NCBI RefSeq assembly: GCF_907165205.1
Contig: NC_058193.1
Span: forward strand, 16,257,521 to 16,321,520
Direction: 5' to 3'
Origin: Coccinella septempunctata
Lineage: Eukaryota > Arthropoda > Insecta > Coleoptera > Coccinellidae
DNA: 64,000 bases
Shown: piece after piece, positions 10,157 to 18,925 of the stretch
How positions within the stretch are numbered: the stretch's first letter is position 1
Layout of the letters: each line of letters begins with the position of its first letter
Notes under the pieces: model-generated
The model's database searches: none
What the model was told of the DNA's origin: nothing
Seen by the model: only the letters and a program-made list of their open reading frames with translations
Translations under genes and position numbers: made by a program

Positions 10157-12145
10157 GTCCGAGAGCTGGCAGCAAAAACAACTACCTCATAAGTTAACAA
10201 AAGTTTGGTTTGGCACTTTGGTTCAACTTTATTACGAGAACTTGAAACCGCCCGTCTGCCGGGCGTGAGTGGTCGCCTTATGGGAAAAAAAAATTGAAAA
10301 GATGAGAAAAAATCGATTGTATCTATCGTATTCTACATCAAAAATAAGCCCTAGTTTGTCATATAAACATATGTCGAGAAATGTTTCCTCTCCGAGATAC
10401 GGGGTGTTAAAATTATAGAAAAAAAAATGTTTTTTATTAATAACTTTCACACTGCTTGAAATATTTTTATGAAATTTGAGACATAGGTTTTGAGCGTAAA
10501 GGCGCACTTTTTGCATAATATCATTTCTTTTCTATTCTCCCAGTGGCGTCCGTACTGCAGCGAGACTGAATATTTTCAGATAAAAAAATGATACGCCACT
10601 GGTTTTTCCGACAATAAAAATTACTTTTCAAATCCTCATTCAATTTGGAGCAAATTCGGTCTCTTGACTTTTTGCTGTACGAGGCACCGTTTCTGGTTAA
10701 AAATATAAAACACATTCTCATGCATGAAGAAATCGCCAAAATTTGATATGGTAGGTACATAATAATAATAAGACTATTTTTGTGAATGAAATGTGTAACA
10801 AAAATCAAAGCATTAACAACCGCAGTCAAAACGAACTTAAAGAAGATGTTCGGAGTATGACCCATTTTGCTGAACACATAATTCACATCGACGTCTAATA
10901 GATCCGACAGCAGCAGCTAAATTTCGATTTCTTAATTCGTCGCAAGCATTTTCAATACGGCCAATAAGTTTTTCCCTTGAGTTCACAGAAGTCATATATA
11001 CGATTTGTTTCAAAAACCCCCATACGAAGTAGTCCAAAGGGGTAATATCGGGGCCCCGTGGAGGTCAACTGACTGGCCCATTACGTCCGATCCATCTTTC
11101 TGGAAAATTATTATCCAACCAGTTCCTCACATTTCTATGAAAGTGGGCTGGACAACCGTCAAGTTGAAACCAAGCCGCTAATCTTGATTCTGCTGGAATA
11201 TTTTCCCACATATTTGCAAGCTCTGCCATTAGAAATTGTAAACAATTTTCACCACTAACTCGTTCTGGTAAGAAATAGGGTCCAAATAGGTGATTATGAT
11301 AAACTCCAAGCCAAACATTAACATTAAATTCTACTTGGAAATTTCTTGATCGAATGGGATGTGGATTTTCGTGGGCCCATACATGCTGTTTATGAAAGTT
11401 TACCACGCCCCGACGACTGAAACACGATTCATCAGTCCATAATATGGTATTTAAAAAGTCTCTATTCTGCTCAATTGAACAAAGAATTCATTGGCAAAAA
11501 ATAACCTTCGCTGTTCATCACCTTCTTGTAAACCTTGGACGGGTTGCAAGAAATTTTGACATAGAAAATCGAAGTGTGCGAGCTGATGTTTCGACTGCTT
11601 GTTGTTGGATTCCTATCAACTTCACGAAGTATCCTCCATGGCACACTTTGCTTTCCACAATAAAGAAATTACAGTCTTTTATGGTTATGCTTGTATTGAA
11701 ACGAGTAATTGGAAACCAAAACTGTCATTTAAGTTTTTCAATCAAATTAATCTACCCTAAAAATAGGAGTTGTGTTGTGTGTGTGTTGAATTTATCTAAT
11801 CTTAGAAAATTGCTACAAAACCGTAGTAACCTTTTTATTGCTATATCAAATTTTTGCGATTTCTTCATGCATGAGAATGTGTTTTATTTTTTTAACCGGA
11901 AACGGTGCCTCGCTCAGCAATTGAGTTAAGATCCTAGACCATTTTGACACAACATTCATCTTGGTAACTATTAGGAAGTTCCAATCGATTTTTTCTCATC
12001 TTTTCAATTTTTTTTATCCCATAAGGCGACCACTCACGCCCGGCAGACGGGCGATTTCAAGTTTTCGTAATAAAGTTGAACCAAAGTGCCAAACCAAACT
12101 TTTGGTAACTTATGAGGTAGTTGTTTTTGCTGCCAGCTCTCGGAC
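10157..12145 (-). mobile_element. mariner-type transposon with long TIRs
   Basis: The ends are inverted repeats of roughly 170 bp. The left arm starts GTCCGAGAGCTGGCAGC and the right arm is the complement, with TA on both sides. The arms also share the CGCCCGTCTGCCGGGCGTGAG segment. A transposase remnant lies between them on the minus strand. TA target use and the DDE-type frame point to the IS630-Tc1-mariner superfamily. Arms this long are unusual for mariner, where about 30 bp is typical. Confidence 0.75.
10850..11560 (-). pseudogene. mariner-type transposase, disrupted
   Basis: Reading leftward, frames give RRLFFANEFFVQLSR, WTDESCFSRRG (first catalytic D), VWLGVYHNHLFGPYFLP, WFQLDGCPAHFHRNVRNWL (second D), FPERWIGRNGPV, and PDITPLDYFVWG (third D). 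The tail has the typical IENACDELR helix. An in-frame stop separates GPVS from the PPRGPDITP segment near 11065. The N-terminal helix-turn-helix part beyond 11520 is readable only with a frameshift. The enzyme would have cut and pasted the element, but this copy is dead. Confidence 0.75.
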
Positions 12146-12429
12146 TATTAGTGCTGTAAAGTAGACTCTTGTTCTATTGTATTACGATTTTCGACCGAAA
12201 CGATAATAATTGTGCCGGTTGTATTTCTTACCACGAGACAACGAATAAAATTGTGAAATTCGTATCTGACTTTCACTGCTTATCGCTAACACCCCAGATA
12301 ACACCGACCCTTGTCTTCGGCTTGGAGCTACAAGGGTAGGTTTGCTATTTTCCCTTCAAAGAATAGCTGGCGCTTGAGATACCAGAGAAAAGGGCGTTAC
12401 AACATAAGACAGTAAGTAAGCCCGTTTCG

Positions 12430-12640
12430 ATTAGAATCTGAATCCCATGAATTCCTCTATAGAGCAAAAGCCATTTTCGGTGAGCAGAGTTTTTATCGTT
12501 CTCTTGAAAGCCACATAACTCAGAGAAACTATATGGTCCGGAATTTTGTTGAACATTTTTAACGATTTAAAAATGTGTGTATTCTGGGTCGTTGTCAACC
12601 GATGAACTGGGGTTACATATTTGTCCCTAGATCTAGTTTG
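12430..12640 (-). pseudogene. Jockey-type retrotransposon C-terminal fragment
   Basis: The minus frame reads MFNKIPDHIVSLSYVAFKRT and then LLTENGFCSIEEFM. This is the conserved tail after the reverse transcriptase in Jockey-like non-LTR elements (NKIPxxI...FKxxLK...L...GFYSIEEF). Only this 3' stub is present. Confidence 0.6.
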
Positions 12641-13078
12641 GTGATCTCGCCTTTATTATTCACTTTTTTCCTCGTTTTCTGCTCTGTTTCTTTGTTTCAG
12701 ATATTATTTCGAAATGGAAAGAGGATAAAGAAATTTTTATATCAATGGAAAAGAAGCCCTTCAGTATTAAAAGCTTGTTCTGTAAACAAATTTGTCATCA
12801 CTACACTGCTCACGGGGAGACAGGGTTTTTTTACTGAGGTTTTTCCCCAAGCTCTTGAATCATACTCCAAATTGCATGGTACCCCGTTACACTAACCTTT
12901 GCTAAAACTCATACATATGCTATATTGTTTGATAACCAAAAATGTATTGCTTACATTCAAAAGAATATATATATATCGGTTCGAGTCCACAGTTGTTATA
13001 GCAATGATCAAATAAGGAATCCAATCATTCTTGAATGAACTAGAGATGTATGGTTCACCTGGACAAACTACTTCTCTC
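12641..13078. other. Spacer, no clear feature
   Basis: The stretch contains a short plus frame (ISKWKEDKEIFIS... near 12710) after a TTTGTTTCAG acceptor-like site, but no matching donor or family could be recognised. A (TA)n run lies at 12966. Confidence 0.35.
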
Positions 13079-14645
13079 CAAAGATTATAGAGTAGAAAGA
13101 TGGGAAACGAGGCGACTAAAGCGATTTGAGCGCCATCTGTGTGTCACGCGTGTTTTTAAGACGCTAAGACTGGTTGAAATATTAATTTGAGTGCCATTTG
13201 CAGAAATATATAAAATTTTTTTTTTAATTTCAGATGTCAATTTTGATCAAAGAGGTTTTGAATGTTTTGATTCTCATTCCGCTTTTTGTTTATCTGGCTC
13301 GTTCTAGTTGCTGATTTTTGAAGTTTTTTGTCTTATTTCTTGATGAAAACATCAAAATATTGTTCTAAAATTATTGAATGGTGAAGAACGGTGGATCAAA
13401 TAATAAAATATGTATTTTACGTGAATAAGTTTTTCACTCAACTAAGGAAAATGGAAGCGTAAGTATTAAAAGTTGTAACATGTGAATCGGTCATCCATTG
13501 ATTCTAATTTTCAGTGCTCCGAAGTGGATAAAATTCTCAGGGCTTGAAGACAATTACTTCAGCAAACACTACTAACTACACCATGTGCAATGAACATTTT
13601 ACTGCAGGTCAATTGAGAACTGTTCATCGACGTAAATTGTTGTATGCAGAGAGCATCCCTTGCATGAACTTCCTATTAAGGGGAAATTATGATCTTTATA
13701 GGTCCATTCAATGATTGTCAATTGCTACTCTTCCAATATATTCAGAAATGCAGAGGTTTTATTGATTTCCATTTGGGAACCGAGTGACTGTCAAATTGTT
13801 GTTTGGGAAGTCAAAGTTTTATGAAACCTGCTGTGAGTGTTTTGTTCATTCATTAATCAATTTGTATATTGTGTCACGAAGAGACCATATCATAAGGAAA
13901 TCATAAAAAAAACACCAAGAAACTATACTGACATACAGGTCTTGCATATGTCTGTAATCTGTAAGTTTTTTTTTTAAGTGTGGTTCTGAAAATTCTTTAA
14001 ATAATACCTACATATGTAAGTAACTGGAATATGTATGCTATGATGGTATATTGAATATTGGTTCATATTAATTTCTGATATATGTATGTATATTTTACAA
14101 ATTCAACTAAGTTCATGAATTCAGAACAACCTATTGTACAGAAACAACACCTTCAACGTATAGCAGATCACCATATACTTTAGTGTCCTAGTTAAAGCTT
14201 CATTTATTGCCCACTATTTCAATCTTTGTAAATTTTTTATGAATTGCAAATAAACATATAGCACATCTAACAGCGTTTTTCGTTGATATCAATTGATTCC
14301 AAACAATGTTTAGATGAAAACTAACATCCTGATCACAAAGCAAAACCATATTTTTGTTTTGTCGCTCAAGATGTTTATTTTCTGATAGAAACAAAGTCAA
14401 TATTGGAATGCAATACGAGAAACAGAATTCGAATTTCGCGCCCCTCAATCAAAAAACAGAAAACTGTTATCAAAATGTTCTCCTGTATCATAGACATAGA
14501 AACATCTATATGTCTATGTCCTGTATTGACAGTGCGTTTTTAGCGCCATCTCATTGTCACGCGTGTTTTCACTGGCCAAAATGTAGTCGGTTTTTAGTAC
14601 TGGCGATATGAGGGCGTTTCCTATCTTTCTACTCTATAATCTTTG
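13079..14645 (+). mobile_element. P-like (THAP) element, copy 1
   Basis: A 1567-bp element has terminal inverted repeats CAAAGATTATAGAG plus TAGAAAGATGGGAAAC, complementary at the right end. Flanking 8-mers are CTTCTCTC and CTTCTCTT (7/8), the 8-bp duplication expected for P elements. Subterminal blocks GCGCCATCT and GTCACGCGTGTTTT occur at both ends in the same orientation. Inside is the remnant of a THAP exon pair: MVKN... ending at a GTAAGT donor, an intron, and CNEHFTAGQLRTVHRRKLLYA after TTTTCAG. There is no transposase catalytic region, so it is non-autonomous. It ends only about 370 bp before the COA8 start codon and may supply or disturb its promoter. Confidence 0.75.
14489..14518. 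mobile_element. Palindromic micro-insert, 8-bp TSD
   Basis: A 30-bp insert with arms CATAGACATA and TATGTCTATG is flanked by perfect 8-bp repeats TCCTGTAT (14481-14488 and 14519-14526). The related P-like copy near 60185 has the uninterrupted site (TTCTGTAT), which proves insertion. It is interpreted as an excision footprint of a P-type element. Confidence 0.75.
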
Positions 14646-14730
14646 CTTCTCTTCTCTTCAGCGTTGATTGAAGTATATCCCACAATCCCACAAAAGACTC
14701 CTTTTCCTCTTTGATTTTACTCTCTTCCGT

Positions 14731-14849
14731 CTGTTCCGATATTCCTGAACAGTACTGTCAGTATTTCAGAGAGGATGCCTATTGGCCCAGTCGTTCGAGT
14801 TCTATTGTTATTCGATTGCGGGCCAGTAAAACCAGCAATATCGGAACAG
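14731..14849. repeat. 119-bp inverted-end element
   Basis: The stretch starts CTGTTCCGATATT and ends AATATCGGAACAG. It is probably a small MITE lying in the COA8 upstream region. No clear target duplication was seen. Confidence 0.45.
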
Positions 14850-15016
14850 GCCCATTATCTATGGTCTATTCTAAAAATGTTCTGTGGTAGGTTCCTCTTT
14901 GGTTTAACCTCCAAGTTTTGAGTCCAAAGTAGTCAAAATAAACTAAAAGATATAAGAAATGCTCCTGTGTTAAATATTATTGGAATTAATTACTACTGAA
15001 ATAGAATCTGAGAATT

Positions 15017-16628
15017 ATGACGTTATCCCGAAATCATGGAATATTAAGAGTTGCCTTGGGTAAACGTTTTTTCAACGTAAGTATTGAATTATGTAATATT
15101 GATTATGGTTACACTTATATTGAAGAAAAGACAATTCAACATAAAATAGCGGTGTTCCTATCTAATGTCATCTAAAATTTTAGTTCAATAAATCCAATTG
15201 ACTAATTCTCCTTCTCCATCCAATTTTTCGATCTGTGTATGCAATCATATTTTTAGAGATTCGATCCAAAACATTAATTGTCAATTGCATAAAAAAAATA
15301 ATTTCTACCGTACTATTGATTCCTTGTAATGTATTTCTGAAAAATATTTTCAGAGTTTCTATCCATAATTTTTAATTGTCACTCAAATATGAAAATCATT
15401 TCTCCCAGCTTATTATTGATTCCTTGTATGAAATGTATTCCTGATAAATATCTTTAAATGGTGATATCAATCTCGTGTTGAATATTAACTATTTTAATGC
15501 ATCACCAAAATACTCTCTGTTGATAGGTTCATAAATCCCAAAGTTCTCCAGTAGAACAAGCATTATTCTTGGAGAAAGGCAACCAGAACCAAGTTATTGC
15601 TCTTCTTCAAGATGAAGTAGATTTAATAGGTCCTCCTGATCCAGTATCTAATTTAAGGCCTGTTATAAGAAGAAGATGTGCCACTGAAACAAAACTACAA
15701 GAACAACTGAGATTTATGCAAGATGCTACCCACCAGTGGAACCAAAACTTTTGGGCAACACATAATACTAAATTCCTCAGGGTAAGATGATGAGAAGTCT
15801 TATGATATAATAAGTGGAACTATGTATTTCAAAATGATTGATTATTATTTAGTAGTAATACCGGTGAAAGTTTGACAGTGCCCACCTCTGATTTCATCAT
15901 TGATTTTTTGTTAGATAGAGTATTGATGAGAAATTGATTGGTAAATATCTCATCTTCGGGAGACTGATAGTTGAACTTGAAACATCGGCCATTTAATCCA
16001 AGACTTAGTTAATAGTTTAATATCAATGCATACACAGGGTACTTCAGTGTGGGATTGTAATTTCAATTATTTGAGATCAATCGCTGAGTTATGATATTTT
16101 TTTCTGTTCAGCGCTTCAATAACTAAATCCAATTGTTTCATTAGTATCTAAAAATGATGTTTTCATATACAAAATTAATATACCACTAACCCAACCCTTA
16201 GAGAACCTAACCCAATCTCAAAATTAGTCACTTCTATTTTCATCCAAAATTGAAAAATTACATTTTCCCAAGAAACTAAATAAAAACCTAAATCTCTAGA
16301 GTTTTCTTAAATATAATATTTGAATTGGTTGGAATTTATGGAAAAATCAGTGACAAAAATCTGAGGTAGGCGCTAAAGTAAACAGGAGCTGTAATACCTT
16401 GTAAATTTATTTTAGGAGAAGCAGAAGTTTATTGATAACCATCAAATTTTGGGCGAAGAAAAACGTCTTTTGTCTGCTGAAGAAATGAGTGAGTTTTACA
16501 AGAAGTTTCTTGATGAGCACTGGAAAACACATATAGAATACAACTTTTCTTGGTACAAGAAAAATTTTAGTCTCTTATTCTTAGCCTTGAGAGTTAATGT
16601 AGAAAAGTTCTTACCAAGGGTTGTATAG
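15017..16628 (+). CDS. COA8: COA8, cytochrome c oxidase assembly factor 8
   Basis: The product is a mitochondrial APOPT-family protein that protects and promotes assembly of respiratory complex IV. Three exons were assembled: 15017-15076, 15527-15781 and 16416-16628, all in phase 0, giving 175 residues and a TAG stop. Donors are AAC|GTAAGT and AGG|GTAAGA; acceptors are GTTGATAG and TTATTTTAG. Exon 1 is basic and amphipathic with several R and K and no acid, consistent with a mitochondrial presequence. The family signature follows: GPPDPVSNLRPVIR (residues 55-68), ETKLQEQLRFMQ, WNQNFWATHN, and near the C terminus MSEFYKKFLDEHW and YNFSWYKKNF. Length is normal for the family. AATAAA signals lie about 50 bp after the stop. 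A P-like element ends about 370 bp upstream. Confidence 0.9.
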
Positions 16629-16768
16629 AAAAAATTTTTGTTGATACTGCAGCAAAACTATCAATCTTCTAGATAAAATAAATAAAAGTTTTCAAGAAAA
16701 TATGATTAATTCTTTCTAATAAGTAATCCTTCTCTTTTACAATTCTTTGAACTTTAAACTTCCATTTT
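16533..16768 (+). repeat. COA8 3'-end tandem duplication, unit 1
   Basis: This unit contains the last 31 codons of COA8, the stop and the polyadenylation region. It starts ATAGAATACAAC and repeats at 16769 with a 236-bp step. Confidence 0.85.
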
Positions 16769-17010
16769 ATAGAATACAACTTTTCATGGTACAAAAAAAA
16801 TTTTAGTACCTTATTCTTAGCCTTGAGAGTTGATGTAAAAAAGTTTTTACCGAGGGTTGTGTAGAAAAATATTTTAATTGATACTACAGCGAAACTATCA
16901 ATCTTCTAGATAAAATGAATAAAAAAGTTTTCCAGAAAATATGATTAATTCTTTCTAGTATGTAATTCTTTCTTTTCACAATTCTTCGAACTGAAACTTC
17001 CATTTTGGAA
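16769..17010 (+). pseudogene. Duplicated COA8 3' end, unit 2
   Basis: The second tandem copy of the COA8 tail still reads IEYNFSWYKKNFS and LFLALRVDVKKFLPRVV before a stop, so no frame-breaking change has accumulated. Most differences are conservative (for example S-L to S-T, N-V to D-V). It follows the unit 1 polyadenylation region and has no full upstream exon, so normal expression is unlikely unless used as an alternative terminal exon through the TTTTATAG preceding it. Confidence 0.75.
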
Positions 17011-17194
17011 AATTGAATTCTTATTCAAGCTTCACTTAATTTTATTCTGTAAATCAAATGCTTGGTTAAAGGTTCCATACTGATTGGTTTTAATCAATAA
17101 TCTGCTGGTGTTGGTGTGCAGGGGGATCGTTTCTTATGTTTATAATAGGAACTAATTAGTTTGCATTAACGAATGCAGCTCTGCACCATTTGTT

Positions 17195-17650
17195 ATTACC
17201 CCAGAGGGGCCTGAGGGATCGCATCTTGGACCAATATTACTTTCAATATTTATCAACGATGTCAAATACTGTTTCATACACTCAAGAATACTCCTGTACG
17301 CCTACGATTTGAAAATATTTGAAGAGATACTGTCTATGCTAGATTGCATTCATTTGCAAGAAGATCTGAATACTTTCGCTGAGTACTGCAAACGTAATAA
17401 ATTAATTCTGACTTCAGGCAAATGTTCTTTTATTTCGTTCACAAGAAATTTGGAAACAAATGAATTTCAATACAGCTTAAACAATGAATCGTGTTTATTT
17501 AGAGACTTAGGTGTCATTCTCGATGCTGTCAGTGCATTCTTCAATGCACATTATGACTATATATTCAGTGTCTGTAACAAGTTTTTAGGATTCATAGGTA
17601 AAATTTGTAGGGATTTTGATGATGCAGCTGCTATCAAGTCGATGTTTTAA
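17195..17650 (+). pseudogene. Jockey-type reverse transcriptase fragment
   Basis: The frame reads PEGPEGSHLGPILLSIFIND, then ILLYAYDLKIFEE, LQEDLNTFAEYCKRNKL, KCSFISFTRN and DLGVILDAVSAFFNAH. This is the palm and thumb of a Jockey-like non-LTR RT. The catalytic YADD is changed to YAYD, so it would be inactive. It is 5'-truncated and stops after AAIKSMF. Confidence 0.75.
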
Positions 17651-18101
17651 AGTTATAGTTAAACTTTGCCTGTCTGGAACCCACACTACAGTCATAATAA
17701 CTAAAAGTTGGTGGTAATTCAGAATAGGTTCATAAGGTTTTTGCACTTTAAATTAACTAAAGTGTATGTTACAACTGGCATCTCTCAGGTTCGTTCTGTT
17801 TACCGTATACAGTTACTCGAGCAACGGCGATGAACCTGATTTAATATTTATAAGATTATTACTCGTTATTACGACTGTATAGACCTGGTATCGTCAATAC
17901 ATCAATACTGTATCATGTATGTAACAGTTTACTAGAAATAGGCAATTCTTCGCTATACTTCAAAACGCACGATCTTGCGACTCTTTCAATGAAGTCTGCA
18001 TTAATTTGCATTCTTTCACCATTGCCTTGAGCACATTTAAAAAAATTAAAAATATTTAGTTGAGTTAAATATTGGCTGTACAAAGGTATTTTAGTATTAG
18101 T
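17651..18101. other. Spacer, decayed retroelement tail possible
   Basis: Directly continues the RT fragment (WNPHYSHNN-like, then IRFLHFKLTKVYVTTGISQ-like words out of frame), suggesting the decayed C-terminal region. Nothing else was recognised. Confidence 0.3.
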
Positions 18102-18272
18102 GTGGGCGCCCACCAAAGTGCGTAGTACTGACATGACACATACATGACAAAGGCGATTCATAATTTTCAGATATCACACATCTGAGTGAAGTGTCAGTTA
18201 TTATTATGCATCGCTTTTGTCATGTATGTGCCATGTCAGTGTTACGCTACTTTGGTGAGCGCTCTCCCTTGA
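18102..18272. repeat. Long imperfect palindrome, 171 bp
   Basis: The left arm GGGCGCCCACCAAAGTGCG... through CATGACACATACATGACAAAGGCG pairs with the right arm CGCTTTTGTCATGTATGTGCC through ACTTTGGTGAGCGCTC. Arms are roughly 60 bp with about a 45-bp centre. It could form a cruciform or hairpin RNA. No target duplication was found. Confidence 0.65.
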
Positions 18273-18925
18273 GTGAAATTATATTTTATGATATCTTCTT
18301 GGCATATAACCTTTATGAAATCTCCATAAAAAAGCATTATGGTCTGAAAGCTGGAAGAATTCAGAGCAGTCCATTTGCTTCATTTCAACAGTTTCTTACT
18401 GGGGTCAATGGGAAATAGAAGACATTATCATAACTTTATTCTTTAACACTTATTCTGAATGATCAATTGCGATATTCAAATCTCGATCAATTCCCTCGTA
18501 TAACGTAGTATAACGATCAACATGACGCCCCAGTCGCCCCGAATTATTCAATTACGAAGTTTTCTCTTATCTTTCCTTACACTAATCACCCAGAGGTTGT
18601 CTCTGCCCTGGGCCAACCAGCCTAGCGAGCGCTTCAGGTTATAGCACTAAATAACACCTACGACGCACGCACTTACCACCAAGTTGAACTGAACAATATC
18701 TCGTATTGCGTCGCTGCTTGATACATACATACTCTGTAATTTGTTATACATGGTCGGCCAGCACTAGGAGGACCTACCTCGCTATGGCTTGGAAGGCAAC
18801 GTTTTAGATAGAATTTCTGATGAGATTTGGATTTTGATTCAAACTATTGCATTCCTCGAATTAATTAATCTTAGGTAGGTATACTTATTTCATAACTAAG
18901 ATGATAGTTATGTCTGAAAATTTAT
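18273..18925. other. Spacer, nothing recognised
   Basis: Contains short frames only. A CG-richer stretch (18520-18680) has no recognisable RNA gene or family. Confidence 0.35.

Larger units (their letters stand above)
9440..12300 (+). mobile_element. LTR-like block split by a mariner-type insert
   Basis: The C/T-rich sequence left of 10155 continues right of 12147 with CTGTAAAGTAGACTC. It leads to an ACGAATAAAATTG polyadenylation-like segment, and TGGCGCTTGAG at 12368 resembles a primer-binding site. This suggests an LTR or retroelement leader into which the 10157-12145 element inserted at a TA. No pol frame is present and both boundaries are guesses. Confidence 0.3.

Noticed and set aside
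12966..12986. tRNA-like GGTTCGAGTCC
   Set aside because: It matches a B box by itself, but no A box, acceptor stem or anticodon arm can be placed around it.
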